Below, one piece after another: positions 27,066 through 36,365 of a stretch of 64,000 bases of DNA; positions within the stretch are counted from its first letter, which is position 1, and each line of letters opens with the position of its first letter. The translations under genes and the position numbers were made by a program. Under the pieces are notes generated by a model that was not told the origin of the DNA, ran no database searches, and saw only the letters and a program-made list of their open reading frames with translations. The stretch comes from Comamonadaceae bacterium (GTDB lineage Bacteria > Pseudomonadota > Gammaproteobacteria > Burkholderiales > Burkholderiaceae_C), in assembly GCA_027488985.1 (NCBI GenBank), contig JAIYAR010000009.1, positions 186,001 to 250,000 of the forward strand. Direction: 5' to 3'.

Positions 27066-28478
27066 TCATCCCGAAGGGATCCATTCCGAGAGATTACTTG
27101 CAAACTCAGGCTTGAAATAATGGTTAGCAACTTCAAGAGGCACTGGTATCCAAGATCTGGATTCCACTATTTGAGCCAACTGGGTTCCATTACGGACCAG
27201 AAGTGCCTGACCCGCCTCCACCAGATCAAGCACCATTTCATGGTTCGACAATGCCAGCACCGCAGTAGGAACTCGCAAGCCGAGCGCGTCATAGTGGCAG
27301 GCCGATGAAATGCTCAAATGAAGGCTGCAACCTGCCAGTAGGCTGTAGGTATCCGGTTCTGCACTGCCAAGAATTACATTCACTCGATTGTCACTGCCCA
27401 ATGCTTCGGTGTATTGGGTTGGAACCGGATCAAACGCAGGGTGGAGCTTTATGTCTAGGCGAAGTGGAAGTTTACAAGAGTCAAGGAACTCTCTAAGTAA
27501 AGAGATTAATGCGTCCCTCGCTAATCCCTGCGTTGTAACCAACAGCCTTGTCGTAACATGCTCACGATCATCGCTAAGCCTTTGCAACTTAAGTTGATCG
27601 ATGAATGAGGCGCCAATGGGCCTAACCCGGCGAGAGACTCCGAGCAATCTCTGACTGTGCGCGTCAGCCCAGTGACTCCCATAGACTGCGACTATGTCGG
27701 GAAGCAAAAGACCCTGATCATCTGCATCTAGACAGGTAAGGTGTGGAATGGCATCTGGATGGTTGGGCGTGTAGACTCCGTGCTGCAACTCTACGAGCTT
27801 ACAGCCGTTCTCGCGTGCTGCTTTAAGGAAAGCACGTTCGCCAGTATCCGCAACAAACAACGTCTTCACTCCAAGTTTCTTTAGAAGCCGCCGATAGAAC
27901 CACGCTTGCCACAAGAATGAACTAAACATTCGACGCACTTTCGCAGTTGGAAATCTATCCTTGCCCAACCTGCTCCTCGTGGCCGTTGCAATGCATCCAA
28001 AGATTTGATCATGCCCTTTCAGAGGCAAAAGCCGCCCCAGTAGTGCGCCCGCGACCAAAATTAGTGTGATGTCGATGTTGGAACCACGCCACGCCAAAGA
28101 CCGACGCTCATATCCAGTCGCGTTGTAACTGTGAAGACGTACACCTCCAGGTACCAACTGCAGCAATGCCTCATAGTAAGTGTCTTCGTAACCAGCCGGA
28201 GTTTTGACCCGCAACGCTGATGAGTACGACTTCACAGCATAACGAAATGAAGGCCACGGGCGTATCAGGTCAAAAAGAGAACGTAAACATGGCCAGATCA
28301 TCGCTACTCGGGGAAGATCATTTGAATTAAACGGCATATTCTGCAATTCAAGGCCAACAGCAAACCGCACGATACGCCAAGGACTGAAGCCATCAACCCT
28401 GAGTTGCCACAACCCGAATTCTTGCTCCAGTTGCTCCAATTGGACCGCCGCCTCAGCCTCAGATAAACTTTTAATCAC
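27066..28478 (-). CDS. GT-B-like capsule-type glycosyltransferase candidate (470 aa)
   Basis: I do not recognise a named family. The C-terminal half has an arrangement seen in CDP-/CMP-sugar-using GT-B transferases such as TagF-like and polysialyltransferase-like enzymes: E-L-Q-H-G-V-Y near residue 240, D-I-K-L-H-P near 355, and L-S-I-S-S-A-C-H-Y-D-A-L-G near 400. The N-terminal half is more variable and includes basic segments. No signal peptide. It is the last gene of the surface-glycan block, separated from the 582-aa gene by 369 bases. With a CMP-nonulosonate pathway in the same block, a nonulosonate-transferring role is possible, but this is inference from motif order and context. Confidence 0.6.
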   Translation of the reverse strand: MIKSLSEAEAAVQLEQLEQEFGLWQLRVDGFSPWRIVRFAVGLELQNMPFNSNDLPRVAMIWPCLRSLFDLIRPWPSFRYAVKSYSSALRVKTPAGYEDTYYEALLQLVPGGVRLHSYNATGYERRSLAWRGSNIDITLILVAGALLGRLLPLKGHDQIFGCIATATRSRLGKDRFPTAKVRRMFSSFLWQAWFYRRLLKKLGVKTLFVADTGERAFLKAARENGCKLVELQHGVYTPNHPDAIPHLTCLDADDQGLLLPDIVAVYGSHWADAHSQRLLGVSRRVRPIGASFIDQLKLQRLSDDREHVTTRLLVTTQGLARDALISLLREFLDSCKLPLRLDIKLHPAFDPVPTQYTEALGSDNRVNVILGSAEPDTYSLLAGCSLHLSISSACHYDALGLRVPTAVLALSNHEMVLDLVEAGQALLVRNGTQLAQIVESRSWIPVPLEVANHYFKPEFASNLSEWIPSG

Positions 28479-28847
28479 TAATCTTCCCAGCAGAATCTAA
28501 ATCACACAAAAAGGTCACCCATGCCCTAACGAGTCAAATCCGACACTTAAGCGATAATATCTTCAATACGAAAAGTGAAGCCCTGAAACTTAAACTGTGA
28601 TGCCGTCTCATGCTACCTGTATCTATGCCATTTATGTCAGCGACTCACTCAATACAAACATCAAAAAACAAGCATCGATACAGTCATCAAACCTGGCAGA
28701 GTTAGATCATAACCATTTAAGTAACACTGGCTTAATTGTAGAAATAACACTAATGTCTAAATCAAAATCATACAGGTCCATGATTCAAATTGCACCAATC
28801 GGCTGAATCAAAAAGAGCTCCCAAATGCAAAAATCTATGCCTTCCCG
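28479..28847. other. AT-rich spacer between the two transferase candidates
   Basis: 369 bases with very low GC. A 69-codon plus-strand frame exists (28597-28806) but runs against the operon, has no ribosome site and looks random. A promoter for the 470-aa gene could lie here, but I cannot pick out one site. Confidence 0.4.
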
Positions 28848-30596
28848 TTATGTCGACTCAGCAGGCTGAATAAGACTACTAAATAAACTTAGCAAGCGCT
28901 CACCGGCTTTCCCATCAACAAGACACAAGCTACTCGCCGTCTCCTTTTGGGCAGCATGAATTTTTGAATAAAAATAATGATCGTTGATCAATGCCGACAG
29001 AACGCTTTCATAATCACGCATGGATTTAACTTCACAAACTCCAAGCAAACCCTTGTAATCGTCGTAGTCATATTGATATGCATCATAGTTAACAACGGGG
29101 ATTCCGCTAGAAATACCGAGTCTGATCGTTGCAGATGCGACGGCTATGTAAACGTCAACCAATGGGACCAATCGCTCGATTGGCTCATCAATAATCGTTG
29201 CCCCCAAGGCAGATAACCAGACGACATCCGCAAGTTTAACCCTTGGGTGCAAATTAACTAGCACAGTAACCTTGCTACCACTTAAAGAAGCGACCATGCC
29301 CACCATGAAGCGAATAAGTTCTTTATAGCTATCGAATTCACACCCCTGGCGCTTCCCACCTCCGAATTGGTCTGGAGGTAAACCAATCAAGAAAATTCTT
29401 TCTCTAATTGGAACGCCGAAACGCTCGCCTAATGCAGTGCGATGCACATCGCGTTCATTGAGCAATGCAAACAATTTGTCGTCCGAAAGTGCGCCAGTGA
29501 ATCGAACTTTATCCTTCTCTATTCCGGCGTTAAGGTAATAGTCAGACATGAAATAACTCTCAGCCGCAATAGCATCTGCATTCCCACTATTTATCAGCCA
29601 TGGAATGGCTGGAACCATATCAAAATACTCACAACCTAAAATATGAGCGAAAGGCAAAATCAAACGGCGACCCTTATGCTCCAAGACCCAGCGAGGGAAA
29701 GCCCTTGCAAAAAGTCGATTCCACCCCCTGTCGGCATTATAAATGGGTATGTCAAAAAAAGCTTCTGCCCATTCCAAAGTATTGACGATGGTAAAAGGCA
29801 GTATTACCACCCGAACCGAAGCCAAATGAGCAGCACGGATAACGAATTGACTATCATAAAAAATATTTGCCTCTGGCAATATAATAAGTACGGGCCTCTG
29901 ACATTGGATCAGCTCAGATATCTCTTCAAAAAGCCTTCTCTGACCACTTAAGCCACTAAACATACCATCGCTAACAAGACGAAATAATCGCTGACGAAAA
30001 CCAAGATCAGACTGCGAACCCTGCTTAGTCGCAGAGTTCCATTCAGACGCGAATACATGGAGCAAAGATCGCTGTAACCAATTGCGATTGACAAATGCAC
30101 GGTGACGCTCGTCTCGCATGAAAAGCGATTTGGCGGCAGCTATCAAGCCAAACAATGCTGAACGCACCAGCCCATAAGTGCCAGCGGCAAATCGCACAAC
30201 CGCAACACCTTTAGAAACAACACGGCGGACTCCAAAGACCAAATTGGCAGGCGTAGGAAGAAATGGTAGAAAATTCAACAACCTTCTATAGATTCCCCTA
30301 TTTGGTAACCAACGGGAAAGACTACTGCCCACCACAGAAAATAAATGCGAACCTGAACGCCAATCGCCTGAAAGATATTCAGCCTTCGGAATGAAGCGGC
30401 TACCATTCCAAATAAATGCCTTATGTGGCGATAATTGACAATTCGCGTGATTTTGATCGAAGACTGCCGACGGGTAATATACCAGTACCGGAACGTATCG
30501 ACCAGATGATTGAAGTAGATCAGCACCATCCATCAAAACGCGAAGATGGGTAGGTATGGTTACCAATAAAAACACTTCTCTAGAAATGGAAGACAT
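28848..30596 (-). CDS. Large GT-B-like protein of the surface-glycan cluster (582 aa)
   Basis: Not a family I can name. It starts M-S-S-I-S-R-E-V-F-L-L-V-T-I-P-T-H-L-R-V-L, like an N-terminal Rossmann half. It continues through a basic central region, and its C-terminal half resembles a nucleotide-sugar-binding lobe: V-L-V-N-L-H-P-R-V-K near 480, then A-S-A-T-I-R-L-G-I-S-S-G-I-P-V-V-N-Y-D near 520. The L-H-P and S-S-G-I-P elements parallel those in the 470-aa neighbour, suggesting the same fold. The gene begins one base after the carbamoyltransferase stop, so the two are cotranscribed. A glycosyltransferase or polymer-modifying role is inferred. Confidence 0.6.
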   Translation of the reverse strand: MSSISREVFLLVTIPTHLRVLMDGADLLQSSGRYVPVLVYYPSAVFDQNHANCQLSPHKAFIWNGSRFIPKAEYLSGDWRSGSHLFSVVGSSLSRWLPNRGIYRRLLNFLPFLPTPANLVFGVRRVVSKGVAVVRFAAGTYGLVRSALFGLIAAAKSLFMRDERHRAFVNRNWLQRSLLHVFASEWNSATKQGSQSDLGFRQRLFRLVSDGMFSGLSGQRRLFEEISELIQCQRPVLIILPEANIFYDSQFVIRAAHLASVRVVILPFTIVNTLEWAEAFFDIPIYNADRGWNRLFARAFPRWVLEHKGRRLILPFAHILGCEYFDMVPAIPWLINSGNADAIAAESYFMSDYYLNAGIEKDKVRFTGALSDDKLFALLNERDVHRTALGERFGVPIRERIFLIGLPPDQFGGGKRQGCEFDSYKELIRFMVGMVASLSGSKVTVLVNLHPRVKLADVVWLSALGATIIDEPIERLVPLVDVYIAVASATIRLGISSGIPVVNYDAYQYDYDDYKGLLGVCEVKSMRDYESVLSALINDHYFYSKIHAAQKETASSLCLVDGKAGERLLSLFSSLIQPAEST

Positions 30597-30597
30597 A

Positions 30598-32517
30598 CTA
30601 ATCCAAAGAAAACTCAGCTTCGTAACTTACCAATTTCTTTGGATCAATCAAACTCTTATCAAAAATGCAATTTTCAATGACAAGATAGTCCATGTCGCAG
30701 CCCAAGAAGCAACGAATTGCATCCCTCGGCGAACAAACTATGGGCTCCCCTCTCACATTAAAGGAAGTATTAACTAGAACAGGCACACCGGTCCGGTGAT
30801 AAAAGGCTTCAATAAGAGAATAAAATTTGTCATTACTTTCGCGCGAAACAGTCTGAATTCGAGCCGAAAAATCGACATGCGTGCACGCGGGTATTTGAGA
30901 ACGTGGAACATTCAATTTGTCAATTCCAACCAGGTCCTCATAGTTTTCCGGCAAAGAAACTCTAACAGATTCCTTTACTGGCGCAACCATAAGCATATAC
31001 GGAGAATCGTACCCGCAGTCAGTGTTACCCAGTTCTGAATTTGTACTTCCATTAAGATCGAACCAATCTTGCACTTTATCCCTTAGGACTGCAGGTGCAA
31101 ATGGACGGAATGATTCGCGAAATTTAATCTTAATATTTAGTTTTCTTTGCATGTCAACAGAACGTGGGTCTGCCAGAATGGAGCGAGCACCAAGGGCGCG
31201 CGGACCAAATTCCATCCGACCTTGCATCCACCCCACAACAGCACCGTCAGCCAAAAGCCCGCTAACATAGTGGTAGATCTCTTCTTTATCAAGGCAACGA
31301 TAGTCAACCTCTAATTCTCTTGCCGCTTCACTTATCTCAGATAGATTAAAACTGGGACCCAGTAATGACCCCTGCATTGAATCGATAGGGGACTTGCCGT
31401 GAAACGGATGTGGTGACCATTTGCGATGCCCCAAAACTTCATGCCAAAGATAGTAACAAGCCCCCAGAGCACTACCCGCATCAGTAGCTGCAGGCTGGAC
31501 CCAAATATCATCAAAGATAGCTTCACGATGAAGTCGACCATTTGATACGCAATTTAATGCCACCCCACCTGCGAGACAAATATTCTTGCTATCGACAACA
31601 ACTCTTGCATGTCTGGCAATTCCCAGTACAGCATCTTCTAATATTCGCTGAAGGGAAGCTGCCAAATCAAAATGGTGCTGCTCAAGGAGAGTTTCAGGTA
31701 TCCGTTTTTCAAACCCAAATAAACTGGCAAACAACTCAGTCACCATTTCATGACTGTACATGTATGAAAAATACTTCAAATTCAGTTCATAAGAGCCATC
31801 TGACTTAATATCGATTAAGTTATTGCGAATTTCCGAATAATAAATAGGGCGACCATATGGAGCCAAACCCATAACTTTATACTCTCCAGAATTCACTTTA
31901 AATCCCAAAAACGCAGTAATAGATGCGTAAAGCAGACCCAATGAATGTGGATAACGTATATCCTCAACAAACGAAATTCGTGGAACGCCGATTCCGTCCA
32001 AATAGCCTCTAGATATAGTCGTCGTTGACCATTCCCCGACACCGTCAATGACCAATATGGCCGCATTATCAAAAGGAGAAGGAAAGAAAGCTGAAGCTGC
32101 GTGAGACTGATGGTGTTCAAGGAAATGAATCTGATCCATCCATATAGCGCCAGACCCGCTAGTGGGAGACAACTGGATCAATTCATCTCTAATTAATTCA
32201 GGCAGTCTAGCCTTAGACCCAAACCATACGTCAAATGCATCTGAGAAATAACTAAATCCTTTCGGAAAAAATCGACCCGCCGAATTCAATATCCGATCCA
32301 TTTTAAGGAAAGGCTTTTCATAAAACACAACGTGGTCTACCTCATCTACAGATATTCCAGCAGCACCCAAACAATATCTGATCGCATGTTTTGGAAATCC
32401 AGGATCATGTTTTACTCTCGTAAATCGCTCTTCTTGACAAGCGGCAACAACGCGGCCGCCTCGCATAAGGCACGCAGCGGAATCGTGGAAAAATGCTGAT
32501 ATACCGAGAATATACAA
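30598..32517 (-). CDS. Carbamoyltransferase, NodU/CmcH family
   Basis: A 639-residue enzyme with both family parts. The N-terminal ASKHA-like domain starts Y-I-L-G-I-S-A-F-F-H-D-S-A-A-C and has H-H-Q-S-H-A-A-S-A-F near 135 and G-G-V-A-L-N-C-V-S-N near 315. The C-terminal YrdC-like domain carries M-Q-G-R-M-E-F-G-P-R-A-L-G-A-R-S-I-L-A-D. The family transfers a carbamoyl group from carbamoyl phosphate, through carbamoyl-adenylate, to a sugar hydroxyl (NodU acts on Nod factors). The start is a TTG at 32517 with AGGGA in front. Placed after Wzm/Wzt and an SGNH protein, it probably decorates the exported glycan or its precursor. Confidence 0.9.
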   Translation of the reverse strand: MYILGISAFFHDSAACLMRGGRVVAACQEERFTRVKHDPGFPKHAIRYCLGAAGISVDEVDHVVFYEKPFLKMDRILNSAGRFFPKGFSYFSDAFDVWFGSKARLPELIRDELIQLSPTSGSGAIWMDQIHFLEHHQSHAASAFFPSPFDNAAILVIDGVGEWSTTTISRGYLDGIGVPRISFVEDIRYPHSLGLLYASITAFLGFKVNSGEYKVMGLAPYGRPIYYSEIRNNLIDIKSDGSYELNLKYFSYMYSHEMVTELFASLFGFEKRIPETLLEQHHFDLAASLQRILEDAVLGIARHARVVVDSKNICLAGGVALNCVSNGRLHREAIFDDIWVQPAATDAGSALGACYYLWHEVLGHRKWSPHPFHGKSPIDSMQGSLLGPSFNLSEISEAARELEVDYRCLDKEEIYHYVSGLLADGAVVGWMQGRMEFGPRALGARSILADPRSVDMQRKLNIKIKFRESFRPFAPAVLRDKVQDWFDLNGSTNSELGNTDCGYDSPYMLMVAPVKESVRVSLPENYEDLVGIDKLNVPRSQIPACTHVDFSARIQTVSRESNDKFYSLIEAFYHRTGVPVLVNTSFNVRGEPIVCSPRDAIRCFLGCDMDYLVIENCIFDKSLIDPKKLVSYEAEFSLD

Positions 32518-32526
32518 TCTATTTCC

Positions 32527-32655
32527 CTAATAAATCTCTTTGGTGGACGAAGGATCTTCCTTCTGTCTCCAGTAGCTTACGCGTCGGGCATGCTGCCACT
32601 GAAACCAAGAAGCACACCCTACAAATGTCCAGATCATCAACTTAAATAGTTTCAT
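32527..32655 (-). CDS. Small membrane-type protein before the carbamoyltransferase (42 aa)
   Basis: M-K-L-F-K-L-M-I-W-T-F-V-G-C-A-S-W-F, then a basic tail containing S-Y-W-R. One hydrophobic segment. It ends nine bases before the TTG of the carbamoyltransferase. In many glycan clusters, NodU-type carbamoyltransferases sit next to small membrane proteins (DUF5989, SxtJ-like), and the S-Y-W near the C-terminus is reminiscent of SxtJ. This is only an analogy. It could also be the second half of the preceding 46-codon frame through a -1 shift. No strong ribosome site. Confidence 0.35.
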   Translation of the reverse strand: MKLFKLMIWTFVGCASWFQWQHARRVSYWRQKEDPSSTKEIY

Positions 32656-32672
32656 TTGTTCACACAGGTGAT

Positions 32673-32813
32673 TCAAAAAAAAGGATATGTGAATGAACTC
32701 TGGGGCTTAGCCACAGAACGTCTATGGAAAGTATTTGACTCAGCGCGCGTCGTTGCCTTATGGTAAAACCAAAGCATATAAAGTGAAGAACCAAGCTTGA
32801 TTAAGTAGCTCAT
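32673..32813 (-). CDS. Small protein overlapping the SGNH gene stop (46 aa)
   Basis: Starts at an ATG overlapping the SGNH stop (ATGA), which implies translational coupling. It encodes M-S-Y-L-I-K-L-G-S-S-L-Y-M-L-W-F-Y-H-K with one short hydrophobic stretch, then a polar tail. It stops directly after a run of eight T on the coding strand. A -1 slip in that run would join it to the 42-codon frame downstream and give one protein of about 95 residues. Too short for family assignment. Confidence 0.4.
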   Translation of the reverse strand: MSYLIKLGSSLYMLWFYHKATTRAESNTFHRRSVAKPQSSFTYPFF

Positions 32814-33886
32814 TTGCCTCTTCCGAATATATGCTCATTTAACAATTCAGCAATAACTTCATTTCCATGATCATTGAGGTGACACGAGTCCGTAAAAATA
32901 TCTGCGGAGTTATACCTTGTATCGGAAAGCCACAAATTTGCATCATGGAACTTAACTTCTGACGAAAAAAATGCTTCCGCAAGCGCCGCTTTGAATTTCT
33001 TATAAAAAAGAGGATCCGTAAATAATGCAAGCTCTGGTATAGCCTGAATATCCGATGCGATCAAGACACGCTCTCTATCCGACAACTCTTTGGTACTCCA
33101 ACCAGCCACCGGTTGGAGTACATAGTGAATCTTTACACCTGTCGATTTGGCAACCCACCCCCAGGTTTCAAGGCAGTTCTTCAGATGCCCAATAACAACC
33201 TGAAGACGCTCCGCCTCAGTCAAACTTACATTTTCGGACTGATGAGAAGGATAAGCTTGATTGCGGGCAAGCCAGTTTAATAGATTTCTTCTCCAGCCGC
33301 CCAAACCAAACTGCTTCTCAATCCAGGAAACGATTTTTCCTGTTTGGACAGAACTGCGCGTTCGAACTGCATATTGACTACGGTACTGCTGGAAGAAATT
33401 GTCTTCACTGAACACACTCCCCCATTCAGGGTATGCAAACTCTCCTCTAACGCAGACCAACGATGCATCATTTGCACCTGAAAATATAATAATGCTATCT
33501 AAATCAGGCAGTAGGTGCTTCTGTGACAAATAAGTGATTAACTCTTGCTGGCAAACGGCACCGCGAAGACCCCAGTTAAGGAGCTGGCTTCCTGAACGAG
33601 TAATTTTATTGGCGAAAGTCTTCTCATCCGAAGAGCAATCAACTCCGAAAGAGGTGCTACCACCGATTAACAAACTAAACTTACCCGGTTGATTCTTAAT
33701 CTTATAGAAATCAATGGATTTCCCGCGCTCATCAAACTGAACCCTGAACCCCAAATGATCGGTGTTTAAAGCATTAGATCGGTAATTTGCCTGCCCAAAT
33801 GATGTAACAAATGGACGAAATTCATTTGCGTGATCCTGGTAATCTAAATGGTGAGGATAACATCCAAGCCTTGAGACGATACTCAT
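32810..33886 (-). CDS. SGNH/GDSL-fold hydrolase or acyltransferase
   Basis: 358 residues. Blocks of the SGNH fold are present: L-I-G-G-S-T-S-F-G with the nucleophile serine (about residue 78), the W-G-L-R-G stretch carrying the block-II glycine, F-S-G-A-N-D with the block-III Asn (about 137), and the C-terminal D-S-C-H-L-N-D-H-G supplying the catalytic Asp-His. Proteins of this type beside polysaccharide exporters often add or remove acyl groups. No signal peptide is visible, so it may act in the cytoplasm. I chose the ATG at 33886 because GAGG lies before it; an upstream TTG at 33904 also reads in frame. Confidence 0.8.
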   Translation of the reverse strand: MSIVSRLGCYPHHLDYQDHANEFRPFVTSFGQANYRSNALNTDHLGFRVQFDERGKSIDFYKIKNQPGKFSLLIGGSTSFGVDCSSDEKTFANKITRSGSQLLNWGLRGAVCQQELITYLSQKHLLPDLDSIIIFSGANDASLVCVRGEFAYPEWGSVFSEDNFFQQYRSQYAVRTRSSVQTGKIVSWIEKQFGLGGWRRNLLNWLARNQAYPSHQSENVSLTEAERLQVVIGHLKNCLETWGWVAKSTGVKIHYVLQPVAGWSTKELSDRERVLIASDIQAIPELALFTDPLFYKKFKAALAEAFFSSEVKFHDANLWLSDTRYNSADIFTDSCHLNDHGNEVIAELLNEHIFGRGK

Positions 33887-33931
33887 ACGAACCTCACACT
33901 TCAAAAAACATTAACGCATACCCCATCATGC

Positions 33932-34858
33932 TTATTTCCATAATTCTTTATTGCGATTTTGACCTATCGCTCTAATCCAATAAATATTAGTAAATTCCGG
34001 CTTATATACTTCGTAATGCACTACATCAAATCGAGAAACCTCCAGCATCTTGCGATAATTGTGCGCACGACACAAATAACCATACTCATTATTTAGCGGG
34101 CCGCGAGCAACAGAAATTGGCTCCGACTCTTCAATACTAACCTCATCAGGATTCACGATCCTACCGTTTGGCGAGACAAACAATGGCTCATTAAAGATAA
34201 CATATTTTGCTCGGCTTGAAAGAAGCTCAAGGTAATTCCTTAACTCTGCAGTTTTAATCGCTGTTGCCGTAGATGAAAAATAGAAGACATCTCCAAGTAA
34301 ATCACCCGCCTTAATCAAGCCTAACGCATATCCGGAAATAACTGTCAAGTTCTCACTTCGCAAATCAGAATTAATTTCTGCAATTCCTTTTGGGACATCC
34401 ACACCGATAAATACTCTATCTGGATACTTCATCGACAATAGGTGGTCGACAAATGCATAGTTGCACCCTATATCCACTACCGAGTTGACAGACCTATCGG
34501 ACTTCAACACTTTTTCAATTAAGGGGATCACAAGTCCATGAAGAGTATGCGTCTCCAGAACCCCATCAGAGAGGCTTTTCCGAAAATACTGCTTTCTCAA
34601 CTCAAGATCAAAAGTACTTGTTTGATATTGAGCAAGCGCTTCAACCTCCTCACTGCTCAGTTCATTGCCAGGCGACCTCGCTCGCAAAACATAATTGAGA
34701 CGACTCAACTCCAATTGATCTTGATAGGGCTTCAAAAAGTAGTTCAGCGCTCCTCCTATAGTTGCGCGCACCTTGTATCCAAAGGCCCTTGAAGGTAATT
34801 TTGAAACCGCATTGACGGAAATTGATTCAATAAATGGTTTTGTCATGTTTATACTCAT
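33932..34858 (-). CDS. SAM-dependent methyltransferase-like protein
   Basis: 308 residues. The middle contains a Rossmann-type motif I, V-V-D-I-G-C-N-Y-A-F-V-D-H-L, followed by an acidic end to strand 2 (V-F-I-G-V-D-V-P), the usual SAM-binding layout. The N-terminal 100 residues and the C-terminal third (E-Y-G-Y-L-C-R-A-H-N-Y) are not familiar. It is 85 bases downstream of wzt in the same direction. In several ABC-exported O-antigens a chain-end methyltransferase works with the Wzt C-terminal domain, so a capping role is a reasonable but unproven guess. Confidence 0.6.
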   Translation of the reverse strand: MSINMTKPFIESISVNAVSKLPSRAFGYKVRATIGGALNYFLKPYQDQLELSRLNYVLRARSPGNELSSEEVEALAQYQTSTFDLELRKQYFRKSLSDGVLETHTLHGLVIPLIEKVLKSDRSVNSVVDIGCNYAFVDHLLSMKYPDRVFIGVDVPKGIAEINSDLRSENLTVISGYALGLIKAGDLLGDVFYFSSTATAIKTAELRNYLELLSSRAKYVIFNEPLFVSPNGRIVNPDEVSIEESEPISVARGPLNNEYGYLCRAHNYRKMLEVSRFDVVHYEVYKPEFTNIYWIRAIGQNRNKELWK

Positions 34859-34943
34859 ACTTAATAGCTTATCTCAATAATTTACTTCACGCCAGAAAGA
34901 AACTACAAGTCAAAAAAGATCTGGGAAATAGAACCTCAATAGG

Positions 34944-36365
34944 TTAGCCGCTTCTTCTTTCGGACCATTTAAGGCGAGGACGGACCGCACTTGTAAACCA
35001 ATCACGGGTCCAGTCACCACGAATACTAGTGGGTAGTCGCCGATCCACGACTTCAAAACTGATAGAACTATCAGATACGTAGAGATTTCCACTAGGCCCA
35101 TTACAAATCAAAACTTCAATTTTGTAAGATCCCTCATTCAGCAGTGGAGTATAGATGGTGCAACGCTCTACATACCCCCCCAAATTACGTACCGGACTTT
35201 CAATATCAAGATTATCCATAGTGAAGAAAGTTCTATGTCCGTCTAGATTTTCAACATAAACATGAGCGTAAAGTGGCCACTTATCTGTCAATACATCAAA
35301 TTCAATTTCGATAGTAATCTCTTCTGTTACATCAAAAGAAGTTTGCTGTAAATTATTTTCATTGAGCAGTTCAATTCGACGGAGACGAACGGAGTTGTCA
35401 AAGCCTGGTGCATCGTTCTCCTCCCATTTAACTTCAGAACAATATTCACGTCCGGCCAAGAGATATTCTTTTGTAACTTCACCACTACTTCTGAGCTCGT
35501 CCGAGACCGCATCGGAAAATGACATCAGTCCAGATCCGACTCCTTCACCGACAGATCCTGTGCCTGACTTCACTAACTGACCATGATCAAGAAGGATCGC
35601 TTTCGAACAAAGCTTCCTCACTGCCTCCATGTCATGACTGACAAAAACCAATGTGCGCCCCTGCCCTGATACTTGAAGCATTTTGTCTAAGCATTTTTTT
35701 TGAAACCCTGCGTCACCAACGGCCAATACTTCATCAACAATCAATATTTCAGATTCGAGATGAGCGGCAACCGAGAAAGCGAGACGCATATACATACCAG
35801 ATGAATAGCGCTTGATTGGAGTATCAATTTGCGGGCCCAACTCGGAGAAATCGACAATCTCATTGTAGATTTTACGTATTGCCTTGGAAGACATACCATT
35901 GATCTTTGCATTGAGAATAATGTTTTCTCTTCCGGACAAATCCGGGTGGAAGCCAGTGCCAACTTCCAGCAAACTTACCAGTCGCCCACGAAAACGGAAC
36001 TGCCCCGCACTAGGTGTGGTAATGCGCGACAAGATTTTTAATAGCGTGCTTTTGCCAGAACCGTTCTTGCCCACTATGCCGACTCGTTCGCCTTCTTTGA
36101 TCTCAAAAGAAACATCCCGCAATGCCCAAAAGTGCCCCTCAGGGCAGCCTTCTTGCTGTTCTGGCGTTAAAACTAGATGCGCACTCGGGTTACTTGGTTC
36201 GTGATGTGCGGGCACGGCAATAGGTGTATCTGCACCACTGATGCGACGAGCCATTGAGGCAAATTTTTGCTCTATGATCTGGTACACACTGTCAAACGCA
36301 GGCTTAACAGCTGTCCCCATACGGTACTGCTTTGACAGGTTTTCAACCTGAATCGCCCAACTCAT
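34944..36365 (-). CDS. wzt: ABC transporter ATP-binding protein for polysaccharide export (Wzt type)
   Basis: 473 residues. The nucleotide-binding domain occupies about residues 5-265 with Walker A (G-K-N-G-S-G-K-S-T), signature (Y-S-S-G-M-Y-M-R) and Walker B (I-L-I-V-D-E-V-L-A-V-G-D). Unusually for an ABC ATPase there is an insert before the Walker A (about 30-75) and a C-terminal extension (about 315-460) with beta-rich sequence like the Wzt carbohydrate-binding domain that recognises the modified end of the glycan. It pairs with the permease, whose stop overlaps this start by four bases. It powers export of a lipid-linked glycan across the inner membrane. Confidence 0.92.
   Translation of the reverse strand: MSWAIQVENLSKQYRMGTAVKPAFDSVYQIIEQKFASMARRISGADTPIAVPAHHEPSNPSAHLVLTPEQQEGCPEGHFWALRDVSFEIKEGERVGIVGKNGSGKSTLLKILSRITTPSAGQFRFRGRLVSLLEVGTGFHPDLSGRENIILNAKINGMSSKAIRKIYNEIVDFSELGPQIDTPIKRYSSGMYMRLAFSVAAHLESEILIVDEVLAVGDAGFQKKCLDKMLQVSGQGRTLVFVSHDMEAVRKLCSKAILLDHGQLVKSGTGSVGEGVGSGLMSFSDAVSDELRSSGEVTKEYLLAGREYCSEVKWEENDAPGFDNSVRLRRIELLNENNLQQTSFDVTEEITIEIEFDVLTDKWPLYAHVYVENLDGHRTFFTMDNLDIESPVRNLGGYVERCTIYTPLLNEGSYKIEVLICNGPSGNLYVSDSSISFEVVDRRLPTSIRGDWTRDWFTSAVRPRLKWSERRSG

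Noticed and set aside
28597..28806. 69-codon plus frame between the two transferase candidates
   Set aside because: Runs against the operon in very AT-rich DNA, with no ribosome site.
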